Part shown: piece by piece, positions 23,124-33,248 of the stretch
How positions within the stretch are numbered: position 1 is the stretch's first letter
Layout of the letters: each line of letters begins with the position of its first letter
NCBI GenBank assembly: GCA_019828545.1
Contig: JACVRA010000171.1
Location: 372,001 to 436,000 of the forward strand
DNA length: 64,000 nucleotides
Source of the DNA: Paracamarosporium sp. OC-R06-R3
Taxonomy: Eukaryota > Ascomycota > Dothideomycetes > Pleosporales > Didymosphaeriaceae
Direction of reading: 5' to 3'
Translations under genes and position numbers: made by a program
Notes under the pieces: generated by a model
What the model was told of the DNA's origin: nothing
What the model saw: the letters and a program-made list of their open reading frames with translations, nothing else
Databases searched by the model: none

Positions 23124-24620
23124 TCACAGTGCCTTCACCACTTTTATTCTGACTCCCCTCGACTCTGGCCGAAACCCACCAGAGAATCCGTCCCACGTGA
23201 TCTCAACATCTTCTTCTGTTGTCTCGTATAACTCAAACTGGAGCCTTCGAAACAAACATGCAACCGTGAGAACCAATTCTGCATTGGCAAGATGAAGACC
23301 GATGCAGGCCCTTGAACCTTTAGAAAAGGGGATAACATATTTTTCCATGCCTTTGGCGGATCCAAACCATCTCTCTGGTGCAAATTTGTGCGGGTCGGGA
23401 AATATTTTCGGATCGAGATGCATGAAGTGTGTACTCATGCTGACTGGTGTTCCGGCAGGAATGGACCAGTGACGGAACTGTAAGTCTTCGTTGGGAGCGA
23501 TACGTATAAGCCGCACGGTTATCACCGCCTGTACGCGATGAGTTTCAAGAATTGTTGCACGGAGAAATGGTAACTGTTCCAGTTTGGACCAAGGCGGCGG
23601 GTTGTTTGGGTCTGGAATTGCTTCTTGCAGCTCTTGCGTGAGCTTCTTGAGGGAATCAGGATTCTGTAACAAATGGAACATCAACACTGTCAGGGTATGT
23701 GCTGTGGTCTCTCCTCCGGCCCCGAGTAATATAAGCCCCTCGTCCATTAGACGTTGCACAGTCTTTTCTGATGGTGGCAAATCGCTATCGCGAAGTTCCT
23801 GGAAGATCGTCCTGTAGCTGTTCCGACTCTCGACGATGTTACCGGCCAGTGTAGCCTCGACTTGAATTTTTACTTTTCTTTGCACGTCTAAGAAGAATGC
23901 TACGGGCTTGCTTATTGCTGCCGCTAGGGGAGCAGGGACTTTGCTTAGGGTATCAGCCACCCAGGGAAGATGCCGGTTCATTATTGAAGCCTCGAGCATG
24001 GACAAAACAGCATATTTCCATTCCGGTGAGAAACCTGGCTTGTCTAACAGGCCATAGCACTCCCCAAATGCGTAGGTTGTAATGATATCCAAGGTCAAAG
24101 CCATGAAGGCCGTATGCATTTCAATAACGGTATTTGACACGGCATATTCCCTTAATGCGTCACAGAGTTTATCGACTCTTTCCTGTATGAGCGGCTCTAT
24201 TGATGTGATAGAAGCTCTGGAGAAAAAAGGGTTGAGTGCTGATCTTCGGAGTCGATGGTGGTCGTGATCGATGGTGCTGAACACTGACTGGCCGCCAGAT
24301 CGGCCAACAAACCACTCTGACTTGTTGCGACGGCGTCCACCAGCAGCATAGAGTGTATTGTACCAATCTGGGTCCCGCACATGGAGCTCATAGGGGTTGA
24401 TTCGTACGATAGGTCCGTAAATCGAATGCAAACGCTCAATCTCCTTATAGAACTGCCCACGTTTGACAACATCGAAATAAAATTCATACCACTGGGTAGC
24501 AGCAGCTAGCGGTGGTCCAGGAAACCGAGCGATCGGACTGAGAACTAGGCGCTGCAATACTAGGTATATACAATACCCAAAAGAACCGACGAGGATAGAA
24601 GTGGCAAAGAGTGTCTGCAT
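23124..24620 (-). CDS. Cytochrome P450 monooxygenase
   Basis: Single-exon gene of 498 residues, a normal P450 length. An N-terminal membrane anchor covers about residues 5-25, followed by the proline hinge FPGPP. The I-helix oxygen-binding motif GAGGETTAH, the ETHR motif (E-x-x-R), the PERW segment and the heme-binding loop FSKGSRACIG with the cysteine ligand at 439 are all present, so the enzyme looks intact. General style (WYEFYFDVVKRGQFYKEIERLHSIYGPIVRINPYELHV) resembles fungal P450s of secondary metabolism such as the trichodiene-oxygenase-like groups; the substrate cannot be named. It would act on the ER membrane with a P450 reductase. It is divergent from an SDR gene with a shared promoter of 407 bp, suggesting co-regulation. 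Confidence 0.93.
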   Translation of the reverse strand: MQTLFATSILVGSFGYCIYLVLQRLVLSPIARFPGPPLAAATQWYEFYFDVVKRGQFYKEIERLHSIYGPIVRINPYELHVRDPDWYNTLYAAGGRRRNKSEWFVGRSGGQSVFSTIDHDHHRLRRSALNPFFSRASITSIEPLIQERVDKLCDALREYAVSNTVIEMHTAFMALTLDIITTYAFGECYGLLDKPGFSPEWKYAVLSMLEASIMNRHLPWVADTLSKVPAPLAAAISKPVAFFLDVQRKVKIQVEATLAGNIVESRNSYRTIFQELRDSDLPPSEKTVQRLMDEGLILLGAGGETTAHTLTVLMFHLLQNPDSLKKLTQELQEAIPDPNNPPPWSKLEQLPFLRATILETHRVQAVITVRLIRIAPNEDLQFRHWSIPAGTPVSMSTHFMHLDPKIFPDPHKFAPERWFGSAKGMEKYVIPFSKGSRACIGLHLANAELVLTVACLFRRLQFELYETTEEDVEITWDGFSGGFRPESRGVRIKVVKAL

Positions 24621-25027
24621 CTTGAGGATCGCGTATTTTAAATCGACAGTAAAACAGTATTTACTTATAGTCCAGTAATGAAGGAAATAAGCATCCTAGT
24701 TCGGCCTTGATCTATCTTCCAAACCTAGTCGATCATGAAAGCCTTGTCGGAACGGGGATCCGGTTACCATATGACTGCATAATCGGAACTCCAGCACGTG
24801 ACCAGATGCGTTGATGTTTGTCCGGCACGTGATCGGACGTCCGACCCGTGCGCATACATTTCAGACCTGCGATCTTGTCCGTATCACTAGCACTGCTTGG
24901 TTAGTGGGGCTGAGACTTTTCTGTTGCTCGTCATTTCTCTCGCTCCGGACCAATATAGTAGCGTACAAATACCCTTCGATTATCCATAAAGATTCGCATA
25001 TTCTTTAGAGTTGTTACATTTTCAGCT
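24621..25027. promoter_or_regulatory. Bidirectional promoter of the P450 and SDR genes
   Basis: The two start codons point away from each other across 407 bp, so this must carry both promoters. It contains two CACGTG boxes (24795-24800 and 24826-24831), typical sites of bHLH factors, and a CGG-type palindrome next to the second box. Confidence 0.75.
24833..24844. promoter_or_regulatory. Candidate Zn2Cys6 operator, CGG-N4-CCG palindrome
   Basis: The 12-bp perfect palindrome TCGGACGTCCGA has inverted CGG triplets spaced by four bases, a layout typical of dimeric Zn2Cys6 factor sites. A zinc-cluster gene lies about 3.5 kb away. Binding is inference. Confidence 0.5.
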
Positions 25028-26136
25028 ATGGGCTTCTTCCTCACCCTTCTTCGGTCCCAGCTTTTTGCTAAACTACCGTACCCAAATTGGAGTTTTGACG
25101 GGCAAACCGTTGTCATTACAGGCTCCAACACTGGACTTGGCCTGGAAGCTGCGCGACATATCGTTCGGCTGGGAGCTGGGAAGGTCATCCTCGCTGTCCG
25201 AACTGTATCGAAAGGTGAAAAAGCAGTTGAGGACATTATTCTGAGCACTCACGCGGCGAAAAATGTACTTGAAGTTTGGCCTCTTGATCTTTCTGATTAC
25301 GAGTCTATGAGGGCATTCGGGGCACGTCTTCAGACTCTAGATCGTCTTGATGCTCTGATTCAGAATGCAGGCGTACTCACAAGTCATTTTACCCGGGATA
25401 AGGAATCTGGACTGGAATCACATATCGCCATCAACACTGTGTCTGCCATTCTGATCGGTCTTCTTGCTTTGCCGAAGCTCAAGGAAACTGCACGCAAGCT
25501 TAAAACTCACACACGACTTTCTTTCGTCGGATCAGATCTCCATTTCATAGCGAAATTCAAGGAGGCAGACCGTGCTGAATCATTGTTTGCTGCACTAAGC
25601 GATGAGCAAATCGCCGATATGAGCGACAGGTAGGTGCATGGCTTAGTTCTCGAGTAACCACGTTTTCTGACTTGTACGTAGGTATGGGGTCTCAAAATTA
25701 TTGCTCTACTTTGCCATTAAGGAGCTTGCTGCACAGAGCCCAGTTGATTCAGAGTTCGGTGTCATTATCAACTGCAACACGCCAGGTGCTTGCGAGAGCG
25801 ATCTGTTCCGGGATGAGAAAGGATGGTTCCGTTCGATCGTCCAACCTGTCTTGATTTTCTTAATCGCAAGATCGACTGAAGTCGGTAGTCGTGCTCTGGT
25901 CCATGGTGTAAATCCTCAGATTCAACCAGAAGTCCATGGTCGCTTCCTGATGGATTGTAAAGTTGTTGCGTAAGTACTCATGAGATCTCGAGTTCTTCAG
26001 TGCTGATATAGCCATTAGTGATTGGGATACAGTGACCAGCAATAGGGGCCAGGAATTACGGAAACGGTGGGTCGGCGAACTGTTTCCAAGACTGGAGAGC
26101 ATTTCTCCAGGGGTGACGGATGTCCTACAACAATAG
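25028..26136 (+). CDS. Short-chain dehydrogenase/reductase (retinol-dehydrogenase-like)
   Basis: Three exons (25028-25629, 25682-25969, 26019-26136) give about 335 residues. The Rossmann cofactor motif TGSNTGLG is at residues 31-38, NAG follows in the middle, and the catalytic Y-x-x-x-K is YGVSK at 202-206, created across the first splice junction. The preceding serine is present in SFVGSD. The cofactor is likely NADP(H), since an Arg follows strand 2 (AVRT). The family contains retinol-dehydrogenase-like fungal enzymes of secondary metabolism; the true substrate is unknown. The C-terminal exon (DWDTVTSNRG..WVGELFPRL) matches the usual end of this group. Divergent from the P450. Confidence 0.9.
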
Positions 26137-26943
26137 GACTTATGTCCATGATAGCTCTCTTGTAAATAATTAGATAAGGTCAGGTTTTCTTTTTAGCGTC
26201 GTCGGAGTGTCTTGGGTGTGGAGATCCTAGAATAGATTCCCTGGACGACGAGAAATCGATACAGGGATTATGATCTGTTGTCTCAAAAACACTTTCCCCT
26301 CAACCTCCTACCTTCTTGCGTCTCGTCAATGCGCTCATACATCAGATCTAAACACAAGCATACTTCCTAAACTAATTATGCCTTTCTTTCTTTTAAAAAT
26401 CTTAATGATCGATATAGACTGGTAAGCTTGATCATTTTCCAGTATCACGTAACAACGATGAGAAACCCGGGCAGTGTGGTGGAGATTCTATGTAGCTTTA
26501 CAACACATAAAGTAGCAACCACAAGCACGGCAACTAAATTTGTGAAACCATCATTAATAAGATAAACCCTTGAAAGAAAATCTAAATAGGTCTAAGCGAC
26601 CATGAGTCAGGTAATATTGTTGGCATGGTCGGTCTTATGACTGGTACTCGCACTACCTCCTCCACTTGGACGACTTATCCCAAAAGCCTATGTCCCAGAA
26701 CATGATTATACAGCGCACTAAATTAGTATTTCACGAAATTTCGTAACACATAAGGATGTAGAATATCGAATCAATGTATTTAGATATCATCTGCTTTTGA
26801 GCGGATCGTAACTTGAAGGTTCGACCATGAAATTCTGATACATCCATGATCTCATTTTCAAGCTATTGAACATATCTTCAGTATATCCGGATTACAAGAC
26901 TACGCTGAACCGAAGGCTAACAATGAGAAAGCTTTTGATACAG
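26137..26943. other. Convergent intergenic region
   Basis: About 0.8 kb of AT-rich sequence between two converging SDR genes. No coding features or repeats were found. Confidence 0.45.
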
Positions 26944-27897
26944 TCATATTGTATATGATTGCAACTCTGCCTCTGTCCATTCCCATAGCTTCTTTGCCAT
27001 CTCATCACTCTTAGAAAGAGTACTTGCGCCCGTCTGAGATCCCACTCCACCTGTGGATACTCCCCAAACGTTTGCTGGCTCATAGTACTCTCCGCTCTTG
27101 ACATTTTGCCCTACAGACGTCCAGAGTTGATTCCTCGCTCCTTTCTCGATTGAAGTTGCTGCAAGAGGAGACATTGCCATTAGCATGCGTTGCGACCATG
27201 AGGCTCCAGTAGCACTTTCACCCAAACCCGTCCCGCCTACGAGCCCAGGATGTGCTGCTGCGAAGGTGATGTGTGGGTAAAGAGTTGCTGCGTGGCGCGC
27301 CCAAAAAACGTTGGCCAGCTTGCTAGAACCATATCGTTCGAAGGGTCCAAGGTTTGCGCACTCTGTTCGTAGTTGGTCGAAGGGGATTCCTCCTTCGGGT
27401 GTCATTCGGTGGCCTGCCGATGTCACCATAATGGTTCGTACATCGGTGTCCGGAAGTAGACTTGTTTTTTCTAGCAAGGGAAGAAGAAGTTTGAACAAAA
27501 GCGCATGTCCGAGGTAGTTTACACCGAACTGCATTTCGTAGCCATCTGTAGTGAGTCCAGGAGCCGAGGCCATGATGCCCGCGTTCATCATCAAGATATC
27601 AAGCCGATCCTCTTGTTCGATCAGCTTTGCAGCGGCCAGTTTGACCGAATCTAAGGATGAGAGGTCCAGTTGGAGGATTTTAATGGGTACAGAATTTGAT
27701 GCTCCAAGCTGTTGCTTGATCTCGTCTATGGCGGTCTGTGCCTTGCTCGGGCTTCGTGCTGCGAGATAAATGCAGGCAGGGTTGTGGCGCGCGTAATCAA
27801 GGACACATTGTTTCCCTATGCCAACGTTTCCACCAGTTACTAGGATTACTTTCCTGTTTAATGGGGGGATGTCCTTGATTGCGTCGAATGATACCAT
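26944..27897 (-). CDS. Short-chain dehydrogenase/reductase
   Basis: Single exon, 317 residues. The cofactor-binding motif TGGNVGIG is at 21-28, NNAG is replaced by MNAG at about 104-107, VTSAG carries the catalytic serine near 160, and the catalytic YGSSK is at 189-193. These show an intact classical SDR of the WW-oxidoreductase or retinol-dehydrogenase-like type common in fungi. Cytosolic by the lack of a signal peptide or membrane helix. Together with the neighbouring P450 and the first SDR it could modify one metabolite in steps, which is only inferred from position. Confidence 0.9.
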   Translation of the reverse strand: MVSFDAIKDIPPLNRKVILVTGGNVGIGKQCVLDYARHNPACIYLAARSPSKAQTAIDEIKQQLGASNSVPIKILQLDLSSLDSVKLAAAKLIEQEDRLDILMMNAGIMASAPGLTTDGYEMQFGVNYLGHALLFKLLLPLLEKTSLLPDTDVRTIMVTSAGHRMTPEGGIPFDQLRTECANLGPFERYGSSKLANVFWARHAATLYPHITFAAAHPGLVGGTGLGESATGASWSQRMLMAMSPLAATSIEKGARNQLWTSVGQNVKSGEYYEPANVWGVSTGGVGSQTGASTLSKSDEMAKKLWEWTEAELQSYTI

Positions 27898-28524
27898 GAC
27901 TGGTCTTTAATGAGGTAGATGAGCAGAGATACAGAAATAACGACAACACGAAGACGTGAGATAGAGTGTCAAAGAGGATATTGTGTAGTTTTTGAAAGTT
28001 TGCTATTAAATAGACTTGGAACACTCGCACTGGACAGTATTTAACTTCCCTTGATTCAGGCCCTCTACGAGTATACATGGATGATGGCTTGATCGTCATT
28101 GACGGACGAACAACAGCTCAGCTATGATTTGTCGAAGCTCTTACACATCGTTTTGAGACTAGGCACAGACGATCCCAACACCTACGTGTTGTGGCTATGC
28201 AGTAACCTCACCTGTTCGGTGCTGGCATTAACCGAGCGGAATTCCACCCCTCGGACGAACGTGCTACTGGCGGAACGCAAGAGTAGGTGGAAATTAAGAG
28301 ACATGCTCGGACACAACACAACAATGGCTCACTGCTACTCATTATTAGTTTGTAGATTGCTCCGATCTTGAGGACGGAAATTGGAGGGCTGGAGACAATC
28401 ATGGTTATATAAGCCACGCTAGCCCCTCGTCTGGTTAGCTCGACTGCGCGTCTTATCGATCTCTAAATTTCTCAAAAGTTGATTCCACGTTCTCCAACCA
28501 AGAGCATACCTCGCTGCAGCCAAA
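27898..28524. promoter_or_regulatory. Divergent intergenic region of the SDR and UTP11
   Basis: About 630 bp with both promoters. A TATATAA-like element lies near 28405-28412, about 115 bp upstream of the UTP11 start. Otherwise unremarkable. Confidence 0.45.
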
Positions 28525-29384
28525 ATGTCGTCTATGCGAAATGCCGTTCAGCGCCGTAACCATAAGGAGCGAGCGCAACCTGAGGAACGAAAAAAATGGG
28601 GTCTCCTCGAGAAGCGCAAGGTCTGTATCAATTTCTCTACACCAATTCCTAAATGACTGACAGTATATAGGACTACAAACTCCGCGCGCATGATCACAAA
28701 GCGAAACAAGCACGTCTTAAAGTGCTTAAAGAGAAAGCCTCCGAGCGCAACCCCGATGAGTTCTCCTTTGGTATGATGAGCAGCACAGTGGACAAGGCGG
28801 GCAGAAAAGTAGCAGACCGTGGGAATAAGAGTCTGAGCATGGATGTAGTAAAGTTGTTGAAGACACAGGATGCAGGTTACATAAGGACTATGCTGCAGAT
28901 GGTTCGGAAAGAGAGGGAGAATTTAGAGAAGAGGTTGGTGTTGGATGATGAGGAGGCGAGGGTGCTGAGGGATGGGGAAGAAGAGAGGAAGGGCAGGCAT
29001 ACGGTTTACGTGGGGAAAAGGGAGGAACAGGAGGAGTTTGATGAAGAGGCATGGTTTGGGAAGGGTGAGGAGATACCATGGAGAGCAGGAAGGAGGGAGC
29101 ATCTGGTGGCACAGGATGAGGAAGACACGCCAAAGGAGAAAAAGCTGTCGAAGAAGCAGCAAGAGGCTCAAGCATTGGCACAGAAACAGGATCGGGCTTT
29201 CATGGGCAAGAGGGAGAGGGCACAGGAGCGGGCCGCTGCACACTTAGAAGCGGTCAGGGCTCGAGAGCGCGATCTTGTGGCAGTTGAAGAGGAGTTGGAG
29301 ATCCAGCGTGCTAAGATGAACCACACGATTGGTGGAGTCAACAAGAACGGTGTCAAATTCAAGATCCGCGAGCGGAAGCGATGA
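28525..29384 (+). CDS. UTP11: U3 snoRNA-associated protein 11 (SSU processome)
   Basis: Two exons (28525-28620, 28671-29384) give about 269 residues, the usual Utp11 length. The start MSSMRNAVQRRNHKER and the segment DYKLRAHDHKAKQARLK, joined across the 50-bp intron, are the Utp11 signature. The long charged helices (RKERENLEKR, DDEEARVLRDGEEERK) and the C-terminal IGGVNKNGVKFKIRERKR also fit. Utp11 is a component of the small-subunit processome in the nucleolus and is needed for 18S rRNA processing. Its stop is only about 50 bp from the stop of the converging SDR gene. Confidence 0.94.
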
Positions 29385-29433
29385 ACAAACGACATGTTGG
29401 ATGATTTGGAACGACTGATATGGCTTGCTCATC

Positions 29434-30222
29434 CTACAATCTGGCTGGCATCCTCATAGCACCGTCCAATCGTATCACCGTACCGTTCAGCATGCCGTTT
29501 TCTATTGAGTCTCGCACCGTCCTCGCGAACTCCTGCGGCTGTCCCGCCCTCTTCGGAAACTCCATTGCATTTTCCAAGCTCTGCTTTACCTTCGGCGACA
29601 GCAACTTTGTCATGTTCGATTCGAACAGTGCTGGTGCAATAGTGACCGCTCGGATTCTATATTTGGAGAGATCGCGTGCCAGAGGTAGTGTCAAGCTCGC
29701 TACAGCACCCTTACTTGCTGCATATGCAACTTGTCCCATCTGTCCATCGAACGCTGCAGAACTCGCTACCATGATTATTACTCCGCGCTCGCCGTCCGGG
29801 CCATCTGGTTGCGCTATCGTCATGTGCGGCAGCGATTGCCGGATAAGATCCAGAGTCCCTCTTAGATTGATGTTCAGCACGAAATCAATGCTTGATATCG
29901 ACAGTGGCTCGTTCTTCTTATCGATTATCAACCCCGGAAGTCCAACTCCTGCACCGGCCACCACCCCACCGATCGGCTTTCCCGTTTCTTTGACCCACGC
30001 TACGGTGCCTTCGACTGCTTTCTCGATCGCGTCTGTGTCCGAGACGTCCACTTCGAAGAACTTGGCGCGCGATCCGAGCTCCGACACGATTTGGGAGCCG
30101 GCATCGCTGTTCAAATCGAGGAGGGAGACATAGGCGCCATGAGCGTGGAGGTCGCGGGCTGTTGCGAGTCCGAGGCCGGAGGCGCCGCCTGAGATTATAA
30201 AAGTGCGGTCGGCAATCTTCAT
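29434..30222 (-). CDS. 3-hydroxyacyl-CoA dehydrogenase type II-like SDR (17beta-HSD10-like)
   Basis: Single exon, 262 residues, the size of HSD17B10-type enzymes. The cofactor motif SGGASGLG is at 11-18 with Asp after strand 2 (LLDLNS), which favours NAD(H). The catalytic serine lies in VASSAAF and the YxxxK pair is YAASK at 167-171. GQMGQVAYAASKGAVASLTLPLARDL followed by IAPALFESNM are typical of this group, which oxidises 3-hydroxyacyl-CoA in fatty acid or branched-chain amino acid breakdown. A mitochondrial presequence is not obvious, so cytosol or peroxisome is also possible. The C-terminal RL is not a clear peroxisome signal. Confidence 0.88.
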   Translation of the reverse strand: MKIADRTFIISGGASGLGLATARDLHAHGAYVSLLDLNSDAGSQIVSELGSRAKFFEVDVSDTDAIEKAVEGTVAWVKETGKPIGGVVAGAGVGLPGLIIDKKNEPLSISSIDFVLNINLRGTLDLIRQSLPHMTIAQPDGPDGERGVIIMVASSAAFDGQMGQVAYAASKGAVASLTLPLARDLSKYRIRAVTIAPALFESNMTKLLSPKVKQSLENAMEFPKRAGQPQEFARTVRDSIENGMLNGTVIRLDGAMRMPARL

Positions 30223-30621
30223 GGTAGATGTATGTCGTATGTCTAGAGCAGACGCGATCCCGAGACTGGACAGGCTGTTGGTGTCTCTGCGTAGAAAAGA
30301 ACGAAAACAATCGTGAAGGGACTATTCTCCAATTGCGGATATTGCTCGAATGTAAGGGTTAATTGTGAGAATGTAGTGAATTTGCAGAATTCCAGCATGT
30401 GTTAATGGCATTGGCTGTGATGACGATCAACCTCGGCAGAGCAACACTCCCGCACCGCTCCCAATCCGCAACTTGTCCTATGCAACTCTGAAAGCAGCTT
30501 AGCCCCTCTAGCGCCAAGATCTCGCGCTGAACCCCACAATTTTTTCTTGTCGCTCATCCGTTCTCTTCGTAGCCTATCTTTCGTTGTATCTTTCGTTTCT
30601 TGGACAATTCTTTCGATTCCG
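30223..30621. promoter_or_regulatory. Divergent intergenic region
   Basis: About 400 bp between the starts of the SDR (-) and the G-patch gene (+). Contains both promoters; the last 70 bases before the G-patch start are T-rich as in a fungal leader. Confidence 0.45.
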
Positions 30622-32025
30622 ATGAACGCAGAAGGACTCCTCCGCAAGCAAGGCTGGCGCGGCGCCGGCCATTCCCTCGATACGTCCGGTCGCGGCATAA
30701 AAAGACCGCTCCTCATCAGTCACAAGCAGGACCAACTAGGCTTGGGCAAGAAGAAAGCAAGCTACACAACGGATGATCAATGGTGGATGAGAGCTTTCGA
30801 TGAGAGTTTGCAGAATTTCGGAACGGGGCAGAAAAGCACGCTCAGTCAGATACAGGAAAAGGGCGTCAATCGGGGAGGCCTGTATGGGTTCTTCGTGAAA
30901 GGAGAGGGTCTGGTTGGGACGATTGGTAGTGAGGAAAGTTCTGTTCCTACGTCCGGTACAAGCACGCCGCCTACATCTACAACCGAAAACGAGAGCGCAT
31001 TAGGGTCGTCCGATGACGATAGCGATAGCGATCCGGATAGTTCAGAACACGCAACAACAATCAAGCACGGGAAGCGCGAGAACAAACGGAAACGCGACGC
31101 AGAAGCAGACGCGCCAGCCCACAAAAAATTGAAGAAAGAGAAAGGTACCGTGAAGGTCAGCGTACCGCCTACGACAAGCGCGGACAACAAAATCCAGACG
31201 GAATTAGGTACAATCGGCGCCGAGGAGTGGCCAAAGATATGCATCATCATGGATAACATTGACAACCAAGTCAATGCGAAAGCCAAATCGAATGAAAAGG
31301 CAGGTTTATACGGCCTCTTCATTTCTTCCAAGCAAGCAAAAAACCACACACAGTTCGAGGATCCGAAGAACCCTGAGAAGAAGCTCACGTACGAGACCGC
31401 GAAGAGCGAGCGTCAGAAGGTCATGCGAGATGCGAAGAAGCAGATCAAGAAAGAGCTTGTTGTAGAGGCTTGCGTCCGGGGCGATCTGCCCAATCGCAAG
31501 AATTGGAAAAGAGAGGAACTCTTGCAGAAGTATGGAAAGGTCAAGAAAGCTATCAAATCCGTTCAGAAAGCCCAGAGTCAGGCTGAGAAGGTCAAATCAG
31601 GAGCCAAGAAACAAAAGAAGAAAGAGGAAAAGGCAAAGGAGGCCCACGTCGAGTCAGGTACGCACAGCCGATCCACCATCGCCACACAAGTTGCTCTCCT
31701 CACCGCGTCGAAAAAAGCCGAATACGAATCCCGCGCAGCAGAGAAAGGCCAAACACTTGAAGAATATGTTTCCCGACGACTTGAAAAGAAAGACGCCAAA
31801 CGTGTGGAAAAACAGGCCGACATTTCTATGTCTGCGCCACGAAAGGCGAAGAGGAAGCAGAAGGCAGAGGAGAGTGAGGTCGGGGATGAAAGCGGGAACG
31901 CAAAGAGCGCGAAGCTGGCAAACAAGTTGAAGACAAGACGTGAGGCTAGTTTGAGTAAGATAAAGTCTAGGGACAAGGCGGGGAGATATGAGGTTGTTGC
32001 GACTCCCATTTCTGTCTCTGCATGA
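30622..32025 (+). CDS. TMA23: G-patch nucleolar protein, TMA23-like
   Basis: Single exon, 467 residues from the ATG at 30622, with an upstream in-frame ATG rejected because it would place a hydrophobic stretch before the G-patch. The start LLRKQGWRGAGHSL followed by IKRPLLISHKQDQLGLG is a G-patch with the TMA23 pattern, and WWMRAFDESLQNF is the next conserved block. In yeast Tma23 is a nucleolar protein linked to ribosome biogenesis. The middle is acidic and Ser-rich; the last 250 residues are highly Lys-rich coiled helices with nuclear-localisation-like runs. It repeats a GLYGFFV / GLYGLFI motif twice (near residues 89 and 230), which may mark an internal duplication. Family assignment is firm for G-patch and fair for TMA23. 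Confidence 0.82.
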   Translation: MNAEGLLRKQGWRGAGHSLDTSGRGIKRPLLISHKQDQLGLGKKKASYTTDDQWWMRAFDESLQNFGTGQKSTLSQIQEKGVNRGGLYGFFVKGEGLVGTIGSEESSVPTSGTSTPPTSTTENESALGSSDDDSDSDPDSSEHATTIKHGKRENKRKRDAEADAPAHKKLKKEKGTVKVSVPPTTSADNKIQTELGTIGAEEWPKICIIMDNIDNQVNAKAKSNEKAGLYGLFISSKQAKNHTQFEDPKNPEKKLTYETAKSERQKVMRDAKKQIKKELVVEACVRGDLPNRKNWKREELLQKYGKVKKAIKSVQKAQSQAEKVKSGAKKQKKKEEKAKEAHVESGTHSRSTIATQVALLTASKKAEYESRAAEKGQTLEEYVSRRLEKKDAKRVEKQADISMSAPRKAKRKQKAEESEVGDESGNAKSAKLANKLKTRREASLSKIKSRDKAGRYEVVATPISVSA

Positions 32026-33248
32026 CCAGGTGCTGGCGCAGACAACACGAAATATTTAGAAGGATGTTACATACGGCAGGATGATGTATATAGACACTCT
32101 GGCTCTTCAGCGGCATAACTCGACATGGCAAAACATCGCATTTGTACGGTACTGCATTTGCATGGCAGCACAACACCAATAGGCATGATACCACTTTGCA
32201 CACTCTATTCAAAGGTTTTCTGCTTCAAAGCAACTGTGGGCCGTGATTATTACCTAGACATGTCGAACAAGAATCCTAGCAAGGTATTAACATTCATCGA
32301 ATAACTCGAACCGGTAGCTGTTCCTAAGAGCAAGGTTTTCTGCCGCAGTGATTTAAGTTTGATAGGAACTCGGGGAGGGGCACGCCGTCAGGTGCTAGGT
32401 AGAAGTGTGTGTGAAGACTAACCCCATGTCTACTGACAGATGTATGGATTTGCTTCAACATGCGCACAAGCTTTAGTACGGAATGACACGCCCGAGAAGA
32501 TGGGTCACGGAGCCTGCACAAAGGAAGCAGAGCCGAATCCTGGGGCACCACGCAGTCACATTGCCCAGATGAGGTCGTAGGGTAAGAAGCCTTGAAACGG
32601 CATCAGATGGGCACGTCAAAGGCGCAATAGCCGGCCGGGAGCTATGGCGATCTGGAGATCTGAGGGTCCCGGTGCCAGGGATGCGAAGGCCCTCGCCGGA
32701 GATGGGGCAGAGGAACTAGTGGGACACGACGTTGCGACGTGGCTGCTCTGGAAGCGTCTCGCGGTCAACACAGCGGAGTCGTCTCTGCTGGTGAGAGGCC
32801 GAGCTGCAACTGATGCTGCAGCTCGCCCAAAGCTCCGGTGCGCTACGCTTCGCTAGGCCGCATGTGCAGCGCCGTGAAAGCGTTGCTAGGAGGCGCCTTT
32901 CTTTGCGCGTCTCGGGCCCTCGGTCGGCGCCACACAAAAAAGCAATCTGGACGGCGCGCCGACCCCAACTCTTCGCACCCAGGCTCGCGAATTGTGGCGC
33001 CTGGCTTTCAAACAGAGTCGCGTGCGTGCCCGACTGCTGTCGTGAGACCCTGTCGCTGCTCGTAAATTTGGGCAGGTCCGGGAGGTGCATGACCTGCGTT
33101 TCATCTCGGCCACGCATTTGTTCAGCCTCGAACTCGGTCTCTTCAACACCCATACACTCTACCCTCGATGCCCGTCGTGTCTCAATCCTAAACTTGTCTG
33201 CAATGCCGTGCGACCACGAAGCTGAGAGGTGACGCTTGCATCCTCGCC
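32026..33248. other. Intergenic region upstream of THG1
   Basis: A 1.2-kb gap. The half nearest THG1 is GC-rich and has long frames on both strands with no conserved features. I see only the expected 3' UTR of the G-patch gene and the THG1 promoter. Confidence 0.45.
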
